Shown piece by piece: positions 16,799 through 30,214 of a stretch of 64,000 nt of DNA (its first letter is position 1; each line of letters opens with the position of its first letter). The stretch lies in the NCBI RefSeq assembly GCF_000422845.1, contig NZ_AUGV01000007.1, positions 62,001 to 126,000 on the forward strand, read 5' to 3'. The position numbers and the translations under genes are program-made. This DNA is from Oceanobacter kriegii DSM 6294 (lineage in GTDB: Bacteria; Pseudomonadota; Gammaproteobacteria; Pseudomonadales; Oceanobacteraceae). Below the pieces are notes generated by a model that had not been told where the DNA came from, made no database searches, and saw only the letters and a program-made list of their open reading frames with translations.

Positions 16799-18376
16799 TC
16801 AGGCCAGCTCGTCCACGGCTACTTTGTAGTTTGGATCTTCGATCACGTTCACATCACACTGGTTGCCCGCTTTCTTCAACAGCTGGCGACATTCTGCTGA
16901 CAAGTGCAGCAGATGCAGTTCCTTGCCGGCTTCGGCGTAACGCTCGGCCAGTGTGTCGATGGCTTCCAGCGCAGAATGGTCCCAAACGCGGCTGTCGGCG
17001 AAATCGACCAAAACTTTTTGAGGGTCGTTTTCGATATCGAAAATATCGCGGAAAGCTGAAATAGAGCCGAAGAAAACCGGGCCATCCAGCTTGTACAGTT
17101 TGGCACCATCCGGCTGCATCTGGCTGCGGGAGTTGATGCGCTGTGCAGCTTTCCAGGCGAATACCAGGGCCGACACAATCACACCGATGATCACCGCAAT
17201 GGCCAGGTCAGTCAGTACGGTAACAACGGTCACCAGCACCAGCACGAACAGGTCATGCTTTGGAATCTTGCCAATCATGCGGAAAGACGCCCATTCAAAG
17301 GTGCCGATGACCACCATGAACATCACGCCCACCAGCGCAGCGATTGGGATTTGCTCGATCAGCGGTGACGCAAACAGAATAAAGCTCAGCAGGAACAAGG
17401 CCGCCGCAATGCCAGACAGGCGGCCACGACCACCAGACGATACGTTAATCATGGACTGGCCAATCATGGCGCAACCGCCCATACCGCCGATGAAGCCGGT
17501 CGCAACGTTCGCAACACCTTGAGCCACACATTCTTTGTTACCACGACCACGAGTGTTGGTCATTTCATCAATCACGGTCACGGTCAGCAGCGATTCAATC
17601 AAACCAATAGCGGCAAAGATGATGGAGTACGGCAGAATAAACATCAGGGTTTCAAACGTGAACGGTACGTTTGGAACCGCAATTTCAGGCAGGCCGCCGG
17701 CAATTGAAGCCAGGTCGCCCACGGTTTTGGTGTCCAAGTCCAGGCCAAACGCAATCAGCGATGCAACCAGAATACCCGCCAGAGCAGACGGAACGGCTTT
17801 GGTCAGTTTTGGCAGGTTAATGGTGATGAACATGGTCAGCGCAATCAGGCCCAGCATGATCCACAGCTGCATGCCACTGAACCATTCACCGGACAGCCAG
17901 CCCCACTTACCTTCTGGCGTAGACACCTGCAATTGCGGCAGCTGTGCCAGGAAAATCACGATGGCCAAACCATTCACGAAGCCCAGCATCACAGGGTAAG
18001 GCACCAAACGAATAAACTTGCCCAGCTTCATGGCTCCGAAGGTGACCTGAATAACCCCCATTAGCACCACGGCTGCAAACAGATACTGCGGCCCCATGCC
18101 CGAGCCAAAGTCTCGTTCAGCCTCGGCAACCAACGCCACCATAACCACCGCCAACGCACCTGCGGCACCGGAAATCATGCCCGGACGACCACCGATACAG
18201 GCAGTGATCAAACCCACCATAAAGGCGGCATACAGACCTACCAGCGGATGAACGCCAGCAACAAAAGCAAAAGCAACGGCTTCTGGCACCAAAGCCAGAG
18301 CAACCGTCAGGCCGGATAACACATCATTCTTGATGTTCGGCGAGAAGGTTTGAGCAAACTCCTTGAAGAAGAGCAT
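16799..18376 (-). CDS. SulP-family anion transporter with STAS domain
   Basis: A 525-residue permease: a hydrophobic SLC26/SulP core (about residues 15-405) beginning DVLSGLTVALALVPEAVAFAFVAG with the characteristic GLYAAF repeat, and a cytosolic STAS domain (about 430-520, KLYKLDGPVFFGSISAF...VDFADSRVWDHSALEAID). SulP proteins carry sulfate, bicarbonate or dicarboxylates; the sequence does not tell which. An adjacent carbonic anhydrase, which would favour bicarbonate, is absent. GGTGG lies 8 nt before the ATG. A 136-bp inverted-repeat element begins 38 bp upstream of the start and may now form part of its leader or promoter. Confidence 0.9.
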   Translation of the reverse strand: MLFFKEFAQTFSPNIKNDVLSGLTVALALVPEAVAFAFVAGVHPLVGLYAAFMVGLITACIGGRPGMISGAAGALAVVMVALVAEAERDFGSGMGPQYLFAAVVLMGVIQVTFGAMKLGKFIRLVPYPVMLGFVNGLAIVIFLAQLPQLQVSTPEGKWGWLSGEWFSGMQLWIMLGLIALTMFITINLPKLTKAVPSALAGILVASLIAFGLDLDTKTVGDLASIAGGLPEIAVPNVPFTFETLMFILPYSIIFAAIGLIESLLTVTVIDEMTNTRGRGNKECVAQGVANVATGFIGGMGGCAMIGQSMINVSSGGRGRLSGIAAALFLLSFILFASPLIEQIPIAALVGVMFMVVIGTFEWASFRMIGKIPKHDLFVLVLVTVVTVLTDLAIAVIIGVIVSALVFAWKAAQRINSRSQMQPDGAKLYKLDGPVFFGSISAFRDIFDIENDPQKVLVDFADSRVWDHSALEAIDTLAERYAEAGKELHLLHLSAECRQLLKKAGNQCDVNVIEDPNYKVAVDELA

Positions 18377-18414
18377 CGAATAACCACCCGAATAAGCGAG
18401 GAATTGGAAGTTTC

Positions 18415-18550
18415 AGGGGCCCTCTGAATAGTTCTGCACAGCTCTGCGCGAGCACTGCACGTTGTCATTGGCTCTTTACAACCCCGCGGCGAATGCAGCG
18501 GGATGGCGAGACCTTTCAACTTCCAACACCGAGCTATTCAGAGGGCCCCT
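18415..18550. repeat. MITE-like element with 17-bp terminal inverted repeats (copy 2)
   Basis: AGGGGCCCTCTGAATAG (18415-18431) is repeated perfectly in inverted orientation at 18534-18550. The 15-mer ACAGCTCTGCGCGAG (18438-18452) is shared with the element at 6451-6715 at the same distance from its end. An internal CCCGC/GCGGG hairpin is visible near 18483-18502. No coding capacity and no obvious target duplication. Confidence 0.62.
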
Positions 18551-18796
18551 AGCAAGCCGCGCACTATACCAGCGTCGGCAGGCAAATTCAGGGGAATTGG
18601 CGGGAAGGTGGGCCAGGCAAACGGAATGGCCTACAAAGGCACGAAAAATCGTCAGGGTGACCGTTTTGAAATTCACTTGAAGCAGACAAGCCACCCGGAA
18701 TCGTTCGCTATTTAAACGATTCCGGACGTTTTAGTCGGCTTCGGTGCCGTTTTTACGGGTAGCTGTTTATATATACAGTGCCAGATCCATAAGACA

Positions 18797-20077
18797 TTAC
18801 ATCAACCACTTCCACCAAATAAACAAGGCGACAAACCCAGCCAGATACAGCAATCCGCAAATCGCCAGCAGGTTCAGCCCCTTCCCGCTCTGCAAGTCAT
18901 CAGGCAGTGCTGTTCGCTTGATCAAAACGTAGTTCAGCAGCGCCACAAACGGGGCAGCGACAAAACCAACAGTCATGGCGAAATTGAGCATAGCCAACAG
19001 CGACGATGTCCAAACCACCACAATCGCCAGCGCCACCGCAGCAATGACCAGAATCCAGAAACCCAACCAGCGTTCGTTTGAAGCAGGTTGCCCTCTCAGA
19101 ATCAGGCTCTGGGTTTCGGCCAGCACCCGCCCATAGCCGTCCAGCACAGTGAGCATACTGCCGAAAATACAAAAGAAGGCGATCACTGCGATCAGTGTTT
19201 TGGACCAGTCACCAATGGTATTGGTATAGAGGCTGATCAACTGATTGGTAAAGCCTACCCCGCCTTTGGCCAGCTCGACGCCGGTGCCATACAGCAACAT
19301 GGAACCCAACGACAGGAACACAATGGCCAACAATGCCGTGGCAATGTAGCCAACGTTGAAATCCAGCAAGGCAGATTTTCCCGTCACGTCAGGGTTTTCA
19401 GACATTTGCTGCTTAAGCCACAGTGACGTAATCGCCGAGATATCGATTGTGGTTGGCATCCATCCCATGGTGATCACCAGAAAGCCCAGCGCCGACAACT
19501 CCCAGGCCGACGGCAATTCGCTTTGCGGCACCACCACACTGCTGCCGCCGGTTTCACCAAAGGCAATGATCATGGCCAACACGGTCGCAATGCTCAGCGT
19601 CACCATAATGGCCTTGGAGATCGTATCCAGCGCCTTGTAATGGCCCATAAAGAGAATCGCCAAACAAATTGCAATCACCGCCGCAGACAACCAGGCAATC
19701 GAAATCCCTGCTGGTACGAAGTACACCAGCAGGTTGGCGCTGAAAATCAACAAGGCGGCGGAGTTAACAAACGCCGCGATCAAACACAGCACGGTGAAAG
19801 CGTACAGGTACTCGCGTCCCATGCGAGCGTAACCCTGCACCAGGCTTTCGCCCGTTCCAGCGGTGTATTGAACCGCAGCTCTGAAGAACGGATATTTGAA
19901 CAGGTTAACCAGTAGAATCAGTATTGCCAGCTGCCAGCCATATTTGGCACCAGCCTGGGTGGAAGCAACCAGATGAGAGCCTCCCACACAACAAGCGGCA
20001 GTGACGATGCCGGGGCCAAAAGAAGATAAAACGCGAGCAAATCCATCGTTGCCAGACCGGGCGTCGGCGATCTCCAT
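18797..20077 (-). CDS. NRAMP-like transporter lacking the canonical DPGN/MPH metal motif
   Basis: A 426-residue, 11-helix protein of the NRAMP fold. Helix 1 (SSFGPGIVTAACCVGGSHLVASTQAGAKYG) aligns with the family's unwound helix, but the metal-binding DPGN is replaced by GGSH (32-35); in helix 6 the usual MPH is M-P-T-T (207-210) in GWMPTTIDIS. Canonical NRAMP carriers use the Asp, Asn and Met to bind Mn2+/Fe2+; without them the substrate is probably different. NRAMP relatives that carry Mg2+ or other substrates are known to have altered motifs. An AGGAA site is 8 nt before the ATG. No metal regulator gene is adjacent. A 214-bp AT-rich gap follows upstream (20078-20291) with no gene seen. Confidence 0.85.
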   Translation of the reverse strand: MEIADARSGNDGFARVLSSFGPGIVTAACCVGGSHLVASTQAGAKYGWQLAILILLVNLFKYPFFRAAVQYTAGTGESLVQGYARMGREYLYAFTVLCLIAAFVNSAALLIFSANLLVYFVPAGISIAWLSAAVIAICLAILFMGHYKALDTISKAIMVTLSIATVLAMIIAFGETGGSSVVVPQSELPSAWELSALGFLVITMGWMPTTIDISAITSLWLKQQMSENPDVTGKSALLDFNVGYIATALLAIVFLSLGSMLLYGTGVELAKGGVGFTNQLISLYTNTIGDWSKTLIAVIAFFCIFGSMLTVLDGYGRVLAETQSLILRGQPASNERWLGFWILVIAAVALAIVVVWTSSLLAMLNFAMTVGFVAAPFVALLNYVLIKRTALPDDLQSGKGLNLLAICGLLYLAGFVALFIWWKWLM

Positions 20078-20291
20078 GAGGGGTTCCTGTTGGAAAAATA
20101 AGCGGGCGCATATAGTACGCAGAAATTCTGGATGGAGATATCAAAGGGCGGGATGGCCGTCAGGAATAGTCTGTTCAGATGATGTGACGGCTGTCGTTAG
20201 AAAGCACTATCGGTTCTCTCATTGCTCCAATGATCTTAAATTATCTAAAAATATCAAAGAGTTATCTTTACTTATTAAAGTTAAAACTGAC

Positions 20292-20780
20292 CTAGCTGTA
20301 AGTATTGGCGCGATCCAACCGGCTGTTAAAGACCACTTCAATAAAGAACGGTCCCGCCTTGGTATCGAATGGAATCACCATGACAGGCCCCGCAACGGAG
20401 TGGGCGATCAGGTCTTCCCCGGTCAGCAACTCCGGGGTCGCCATTTCAAAATCGAAGCCCTTCTCCCACAGCAGCTTGCGTGCACCGCCCGACAACATAT
20501 TGGTAAGTTCGCCAGTCAGGTCCCGGCAGGTTTCATCAAACCCAAGCACTTCTTCGCCCAACATATTGCTGCTGATTTTCACAATGGCGCCTTCCGAGAA
20601 GGAAATTGCCAACGACCCCTTAACCGTTTCGCCTTCCATTGGAATGACCCCGGTGACAACACCCAGCGCAACGTCTCCATCTTTTACGTAGGGCTTTGAA
20701 TACTCACAGCTGAGCTGCGCCATGGTCGCCAGGATATTATTGATGGTTTCGACGAACGGATTAATGTACTCAACGTTCAA
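20292..20780 (-). CDS. CheX-like chemotaxis phosphatase
   Basis: A 162-residue CheC/CheX-family protein. It begins MNVEYINPFVETINNILATM, the standard CheX opening, and contains the active-site pattern CRDLTGELTNMLSGGAR (Asp/Ser-x3-Glu-x2-Asn), which in this family positions residues that dephosphorylate CheY-P or another receiver. The start is TTG at 20780, chosen because GGAGG stands 8 nt upstream and the product then matches the family N-terminus; an open frame back to 20930 encodes unrelated sequence. It is monocistronic here, not beside che genes, so its partner receiver is unknown; the REC proteins near 1.8-6.4 kb are remote possibilities. Confidence 0.85.
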   Translation of the reverse strand: MNVEYINPFVETINNILATMAQLSCEYSKPYVKDGDVALGVVTGVIPMEGETVKGSLAISFSEGAIVKISSNMLGEEVLGFDETCRDLTGELTNMLSGGARKLLWEKGFDFEMATPELLTGEDLIAHSVAGPVMVIPFDTKAGPFFIEVVFNSRLDRANTYS

Positions 20781-21082
20781 ACCAACAGCCTCCGATGTGA
20801 ATCTGACCCACGCCTGAATAACAGACCCGTCGGGTCGCTTCTTTTGATGGCATTTCAATATCTTGAGTCTAGACCACTGCCATCGTTGGCTCGCTGGAAA
20901 GCAACCCGACAGAGCAGCCGATACTGTCATACCTGACTCAAGTTTAGCGCGATGCTCAAGCCGTACTCGCGGTACAAGGGCGTTAAATTGGCATTAGATA
21001 TGGAGAGAAAAAGCAGAAAAAACAGCGTGCGGGTGCGAAACAAGCAGCAATAAACTGCACGGAATCAGTAATCAGCAGATAC
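20781..21082. other. Intergenic region upstream of cheX-like gene
   Basis: About 300 bp between the CheX-like start and the hpt terminator. An open frame continues upstream of the CheX start to 20930 but lacks a ribosome-binding site. Apart from the GGAGG at 20789-20793 I see no gene; it presumably holds the cheX-like promoter. Confidence 0.5.
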
Positions 21083-21112
21083 AAAAACAGGCCCCGAAGA
21101 GCCTGTTTTTTT
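21083..21112. terminator. Bidirectional terminator downstream of hpt
   Basis: ACAGGC (21087-21092) pairs with GCCTGT (21101-21106), flanked by A5 on one side and T7 on the other, so it has a T-run in either direction. It lies 20 bp after the hpt stop on the minus strand. Confidence 0.75.
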
Positions 21113-21132
21113 GTTCAATCACTGCGGGTCAA

Positions 21133-21696
21133 TCAGAGACCTTTCACCGCATAGATGCCCAGCGTGTTACGCCAGTAACCGCGGTAATCCATGCCGCAAC
21201 CAAACAGGAAGCGGTCTTCCACATTCATGCCAGAAAAGTCGACAGTCAGAGCGTCGGTCTTACGGTCATGGTCTTTGGTGCACAATACGGCAGTCAGAAC
21301 TTCCTTGGCACCCTGTTGACGACACGCTTCTACTACTTCGGCCAAGGTGTGGCCTTCGTCAAAGATGTCATCCAGAATCAGTACGTGGCGGTCAGCCATT
21401 GGTACGGAAGGTGGTGCCTGCCATTGCAGCTCCGGGCCACCCGTGGTTTCGCCACGGTAACGAGTGGCGTGCATGTAACCAACTTCCAGCGGGAAGTTCA
21501 GTTTTGGCAACAGCTGGCCAGCCATCAGCAAGCCGCCATTCATAACGGTGTAAACCACCGGCATTTTACCTGCCAGTCGTTCGGTGATCTCTTCGGCCAA
21601 CCGGTCCAAGGCTGCCAGCACTTCTTCTGGCGATTTAATCAGATCCGCTTCTTGCATCACGGCATCCAATTGCTCCGGGGTCAATTGATCAGTCAT
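21133..21696 (-). CDS. hpt: Hypoxanthine-guanine phosphoribosyltransferase
   Basis: A 187-residue type I phosphoribosyltransferase. The PRPP loop VLILDDIFDEGHTLAEV (about 106-122) is diagnostic, and VVYTVMNGGLLMAGQLLPKL, SFxxVDF-type C-terminus and FLFGCGMDYRGYWRN fit hypoxanthine/guanine salvage enzymes of the Pseudomonas kind, which recycle purine bases into IMP and GMP in the cytosol. It is a single-gene unit with a strong terminator after the stop. Start ATG 21696 has a modest GAGTGA leader. Weak -10-like sequence (GATAGT) lies about 40 bp upstream on the minus strand. Confidence 0.88.
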   Translation of the reverse strand: MTDQLTPEQLDAVMQEADLIKSPEEVLAALDRLAEEITERLAGKMPVVYTVMNGGLLMAGQLLPKLNFPLEVGYMHATRYRGETTGGPELQWQAPPSVPMADRHVLILDDIFDEGHTLAEVVEACRQQGAKEVLTAVLCTKDHDRKTDALTVDFSGMNVEDRFLFGCGMDYRGYWRNTLGIYAVKGL

Positions 21697-21895
21697 TCAA
21701 TTCACTCTGTTTCGATTGCGTAAAGGCGCGATACTATCACGACAGAGGCCCCACACGGCAGCGCCCCTTTTGAAAAACCTTAGCCTGACATCCTGTTATT
21801 TGCCGAAAAGATGATCCAATGTCCTTTTCACTCAGCGGAACTGAGAAGCAAAATCAGGTACAAAACGATATCGCCAAACGCATCAGGGCATCCGC

Positions 21896-22513
21896 ATGAA
21901 CACAGCCACCCTTTTTTCAAATCCAAATCGATCAAAATGCACACTTCAGCGCAGCAAGTTCCTGTTACTGGGCGTCGTCAGCGTGCTTCTCGCCAGCTGC
22001 GCCAGTTACCCGTCTTCCATCGCCGTCAACGACCCTGACCAACTGCCGACGCTTAAACAGCTGCTGCAATCGCCGCAAGAGCACGCCGGGGACACTGTGG
22101 TGCTGGGTGGCCAGATCATCAAAGTGAGCAACACCGAGCAACACACTGTATTGGAAATTCTCCAAAAACCGCTGTGGGATTCCGGCCATCCACGTTCAGA
22201 CCAGGACGCCTCCAACGGCCGCTTTCGTGCTGAGTTGGATTACTTCGTAGACCCGGAGATCTACAAAAAAGGCCGCGAAGTGACCGTGCGTGGCACCTTC
22301 ACTGGTCTGCAACAAGGCAAGATTGGCAATCACGATTATCAATTCGCTCACATTAACGTCTCGGGCATTGAACTGTGGCGAGAACAACCAGAAACCGAAG
22401 TGCACTACATCTTCGGCTACGATCGCTGGGGCCCCAGCCCGTTTTACCGGCCAAGACTTCGCCCAACCAGCTCCGTAAACCTGGTCGTGCCACTCAAGCG
22501 TCCTGCCAACTGA
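21896..22513 (+). CDS. Slp-family outer-membrane lipoprotein
   Basis: A 205-residue lipoprotein precursor. The lipobox LLASC places the acylated cysteine at residue 35 after a long N-terminal region; the following YPSSI...LPTLKQLLQSPQEHAGDTVVLGGQIIKVSN and GRFRAELDYFVDPEIYKKGREVTVRGTFTG are characteristic of the Slp (carbon-starvation-inducible) family of outer-membrane lipoproteins. Residue 36 is Ala, not Asp, consistent with outer-membrane sorting. The molecular role of Slp is not established; in enterics it is linked to stationary phase and acid stress. Between this gene and dapE is 181 bp with a possible -10 (GATAAT near 22645). Confidence 0.85.
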   Translation: MNTATLFSNPNRSKCTLQRSKFLLLGVVSVLLASCASYPSSIAVNDPDQLPTLKQLLQSPQEHAGDTVVLGGQIIKVSNTEQHTVLEILQKPLWDSGHPRSDQDASNGRFRAELDYFVDPEIYKKGREVTVRGTFTGLQQGKIGNHDYQFAHINVSGIELWREQPETEVHYIFGYDRWGPSPFYRPRLRPTSSVNLVVPLKRPAN

Positions 22514-22649
22514 GCAGTCCCTGCCAGCCAAACATTGCGCAGCCAACCAGACAGGGACCGTTAAAAACCCGGAGCCAGCCGGAATATTCCGTAGGAAATA
22601 TCACCGGCTGTCCTAATGGATACTTCGGCGTACAAAGCAGCCGTGATAA

Positions 22650-24682
<2,033 letters not shown>

Positions 24683-24710
24683 GATTTTAAATGTTCCGGC
24701 AAAGGTTCAT

Positions 24711-24735
24711 GGTTGTTTGAATCACTCAAACAACC
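24711..24735. terminator. Perfect 10-bp hairpin between rlmA and holC
   Basis: GGTTGTTTGA (24711-24720) and TCAAACAACC (24726-24735) flank a 5-nt loop; an imperfect outer pairing (TGTTCCGG near 24692 with CCGGACA near 24750) could extend it. No T-run follows, so it may be an mRNA-processing or pause structure and not a full terminator. Confidence 0.45.
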
Positions 24736-24784
24736 GCGATAGCATTTCCGGACACCGTCGCAGCAGGGTTGAAAAGTTAACGGT

Positions 24785-25225
24785 ATGACAGACGTTCTGT
24801 TCTATGTATTGGCAGCCACCAAGTTGTCAGAGCAAATGCAGTTTGTCTGCCGATTGACTGAAAAAGTGCAAGCGCAAGGCAAAAAGATCTACATCCACGC
24901 CAACAGCAAAGAACACGCAACGGCGCTGGATGACCAGCTTTGGCAGTTCCGCGAAAACGCGTTTGTACCGCACGCCCTGGTGGATGAGGAACATCCTGTG
25001 AACGATTGCCCGGTTCAGATTGGCTGGCATGAAGCGCCCATCGCGTTTCATGACGTCATTATCAACCTGAGCAATGAACTGCCCGACTTTTTTGCACGAT
25101 TTGAGCGGCTGGTTGAAGTAGTCATTCAGGAAGATACGGTGCTTGAAAGCACCCGTGACCATTATCGTTTTTTGCGTGACCGGGGTTACCCCATCAGTCA
25201 CCAGGATATGAGACTTCGCACATGA
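24785..25225 (+). CDS. holC: DNA polymerase III subunit chi
   Basis: A 146-residue chi subunit, which links the clamp loader (through psi) to single-strand-binding protein. Diagnostic stretches are VLFYVLAA, ACRLTEKV-type helix, KIYIHANSKEHATALDDQLWQFRENAFVPHAL, and PVQIGWHEAP followed by DVIINLSNELPDFFARFERLVEVV. In many gammaproteobacteria holC follows pepA; here it follows rlmA. The end overlaps the next gene by 4 nt (ATGA), and the acidic protein and valS lie downstream. Confidence 0.93.
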   Translation: MTDVLFYVLAATKLSEQMQFVCRLTEKVQAQGKKIYIHANSKEHATALDDQLWQFRENAFVPHALVDEEHPVNDCPVQIGWHEAPIAFHDVIINLSNELPDFFARFERLVEVVIQEDTVLESTRDHYRFLRDRGYPISHQDMRLRT

Positions 25226-26418
25226 GCACTGAAAACAAGCCTCGCGAACTATTGGACGAACTGGCCACCTTGCAGCAAGTATTGGATGACGCTGCCGGTG
25301 AGCAGATTGATTTCAACAGCGTCCTGACCAAACTCAACACCGTTGACGAAGTGCCGGTGCTGAGCGATTTGTTCAACTCCGACGAAGCCCCAGTGCTGCG
25401 ACCGGTAAAACAGGGCGACCGCAAGAGCCACCTGTCAGCCGTCCAAACACCGCCACCAAGCCAGCCACGCCCGGTGATTACCCGAGACATTCTCGAATAT
25501 CTGCGCGAAGAAATGCAGCGCAAAGGTAACGACGATAACAGCCTGGAAACCCTGCACGACATCCTGCACGGTGCCGCCGAGCGTCAACAGCGCAGCGAAG
25601 AGCACCCGAACAACCAGAAAGTGCAAAACGTCGTTGATCACAATAACAGTGACGACCCAGACGTACCGACACTGACTGAAGAAGAAACCTACAGCGAACT
25701 CGACGCCATGCTGGATGACGCCGCCTTGGATGACGACATCCCAATGGCCGACGAACAGGTCGACATCGCATTCTCCCTGGCAGAGCTGGCCAGTCAGGCC
25801 ACTGATGAACACGAGATTCTGCGCGACATCGTCGAAGACGACGAGCCAGAACTGCTGCTCGACGAGGTTTCTGACGCCCTGCCCGACGCCACCGTCAACT
25901 CGGCAGCCAAAGCACCAACCGATAGCAAGGCCGACGAAAACACCGCACAGTCAGTGCGTACAGACGACATTGAGCCAACTCTCGACGAAGTACTGGATAG
26001 CGCTCTTGGCGAACAGCCGGAATCTCCTAAAACACCAGACTCCTTGCGAGCCGCACTATCACCCAAGCCAACCATCGATGAACTGGCTGCACTGGCAAAA
26101 GCGGTGGCACAAGAAACCGAGGCCAAGGCCACCACGCGCAACCCCAACAACCCGTTCTTGCCAAAATCCGTATTGGATCGGTTAACCGTTGAGCGCCAGG
26201 CCGCCCAACAAAGCGCTGAAGAAGCCCACCGCACCATGCAGCGGGTGATGCAAGGCAAGATGGAGAACGATTCCAAAGCCGTCGCAAGCCTGAGTAAATC
26301 GGAGCAGGAGCAAATCGTCGACACATTGATTGACGAACTGACACCACTGATTCAGGCCCGCTTACGCGAAAAGCTACGCGCCTTTATGAACCAGAAGCCC
26401 AACAAAACGCCGGAATAA
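25222..26418 (+). CDS. Acidic, low-complexity protein of unknown function between holC and valS
   Basis: A 398-residue, strongly acidic protein with no signal peptide or membrane segment. The N-terminal 25 residues (RELLDELATLQQVLDDAAGE) and the last 100 (FLPKSVLDRLTVERQAAQQSAEE through LIDELTPLIQARLREKLRAF) look helical; the middle (about 120-290) is Asp/Glu/Ala-rich with few hydrophobics and is probably disordered. RPVITRDILEYLREEMQ near 88-104 is the most ordered-looking internal segment. A protein of this kind between holC and valS is, as I recall, also seen in Pseudomonas, which would argue for a conserved role tied to the replisome subunit, but no function is known to me. It overlaps holC by 4 nt, and a terminator spans its stop codon. 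Confidence 0.8.
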   Translation: MSTENKPRELLDELATLQQVLDDAAGEQIDFNSVLTKLNTVDEVPVLSDLFNSDEAPVLRPVKQGDRKSHLSAVQTPPPSQPRPVITRDILEYLREEMQRKGNDDNSLETLHDILHGAAERQQRSEEHPNNQKVQNVVDHNNSDDPDVPTLTEEETYSELDAMLDDAALDDDIPMADEQVDIAFSLAELASQATDEHEILRDIVEDDEPELLLDEVSDALPDATVNSAAKAPTDSKADENTAQSVRTDDIEPTLDEVLDSALGEQPESPKTPDSLRAALSPKPTIDELAALAKAVAQETEAKATTRNPNNPFLPKSVLDRLTVERQAAQQSAEEAHRTMQRVMQGKMENDSKAVASLSKSEQEQIVDTLIDELTPLIQARLREKLRAFMNQKPNKTPE

Positions 26419-26431
26419 TCCGGCGTTTTTT
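26406..26431 (+). terminator. Intrinsic terminator overlapping the stop codon
   Basis: AACGCCGGA (26406-26414) pairs with TCCGGCGTT (26419-26427), loop ATAA, followed by TTTTTT. The TAA stop of the acidic-protein gene is inside the loop region, so termination is tightly packed against the coding end. Confidence 0.85.
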
Positions 26432-26856
26432 ATTTCAGGCCAATCCAATCAACAGCCTGAAGCCCAGAGCGTGCTGCTATCAGGTTGAGAGAGACCAACC
26501 TACGAAACCCGCTTTCCGTGGGAGAGAGCTTGCTCTCGATAATCCCATCGACAATGAATTCCCCCTCACAAAAGCACCAAATGCAGTGGTTGCAGCGCGC
26601 AGTTACAGTGCGCAACCAGACCAGCACGCAAATATTTCCGAAGCGTAAAAAACCCGTCAAAACGACGTATTGATCTCACCACCAACACCCTGCCCAGCTG
26701 CCAACAAATCCGGTATACTCGACGCCATTTTTCACCGTGCAATCAGTCGTTTGCCGGAAATAGCCACCGCGACCGAACAAAAGCTTCGACACCGCGCTCA
26801 AGGCAATGCCATTTCCCGGCCACGACTGCCCAAATTTGTGAGTTAAAGCGAACACC
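26432..26856. other. Leader/intergenic region of valS
   Basis: 425 bp with no convincing gene. It contains small hairpins (GGTTG/CAACC near 26482-26500; GAGAGAGC-TT-GCTCTC near 26522-26537) and a -10-like TATACT at 26714-26719 with only a weak -35. The start of valS is therefore about 140 nt into the presumed transcript. I saw no T-box or leader peptide. Confidence 0.4.
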
Positions 26857-29811
<2,955 letters not shown>

Positions 29812-29816
29812 ACCCT

Positions 29817-29840
29817 GGGAGCGCGGGCGACCCGCCCGCC
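29817..29840 (+). repeat. REP-like palindrome, family A
   Basis: GGGAGCGCGGGC followed by GACC and GCCCGCC: a GCGGGC/GCCCGC hairpin preceded by the conserved GGGAGC. Related copies are at 30678, 31368, 34362 and 35073. Confidence 0.7.
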
Positions 29841-29853
29841 ACATGTCCTGACA

Positions 29854-29869
29854 CCCACGCTCTGCGTGG
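29854..29869. repeat. REP-like palindrome, family C
   Basis: CCACGC-TCT-GCGTGG hairpin; an identical 16-mer with preceding C recurs at 30164-30179. Confidence 0.6.
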
Positions 29870-29894
29870 TATCTACCAGGCACAGCAAGACCCA

Positions 29895-29922
29895 AAAGGG
29901 CGTCTGTTTAGACGCCCTTTTT
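29895..29922 (+). terminator. valS terminator
   Basis: AAAGGGCGTC (29895-29904) pairs perfectly with GACGCCCTTT (29911-29920), loop TGTTTA, followed by TTTTT. Classic Rho-independent terminator, placed after one REP-like unit. Confidence 0.9.
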
Positions 29923-29985
29923 GCGTTTAGCCTATTTATTCCCGATCCTGTAACAACCACTGCGTAAATCGCACACTCGCAGCTT

Positions 29986-30016
29986 GTAGGAGGGAATTTA
30001 TTCCCGATCCTGTAGG
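29986..30016 (+). repeat. REP-like palindrome, family B
   Basis: GTAGGAGGGAATTTATTCCC followed by GATCCTGTAGG. A truncated direct copy of its right half (TTATTCCCGATCCTGTA) lies at 29936-29952. Confidence 0.65.
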
Positions 30017-30072
30017 TTAGGCCCAGCCCAACACCCCAACATTCCCCCTGCTCTCCGAATTCAAACGGACAC

Positions 30073-30123
30073 GTAGAAGGGAATTCATTCCCGAAAACTC
30101 GTAGGAGGAGGCTTGCCTCCGAA
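30073..30123 (+). repeat. Two adjacent family B REP-like palindromes
   Basis: GTAGAAGGGAATTCATTCCC (30073-30092, then GAA) and GTAGGAGGAGGCTTGCCTCC (30101-30120, then GAA) are arranged head to tail. The GTAGGAG...CTCCGAA design resembles known Pseudomonas REP sequences. Confidence 0.65.
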
Positions 30124-30163
30124 CCCTGCAACCCCGGCCTCAAAACCACCCATTGTTCTGGCT

Positions 30164-30179
30164 CCCACGCTCTGCGTGG
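30164..30179. repeat. REP-like palindrome, family C (second copy)
   Basis: CCCACGCTCTGCGTGG, identical to 29854-29869. Confidence 0.6.
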
Positions 30180-30214
30180 TAGCCAACCCGCAACAAACCC
30201 CGAACTCCAAAAAC

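Noticed and set aside
26432-26856. valS leader as a T-box or peptide attenuator
   Set aside because: No T-box motif, no Val-rich leader frame and no terminator/antiterminator pair were found; only small isolated hairpins.
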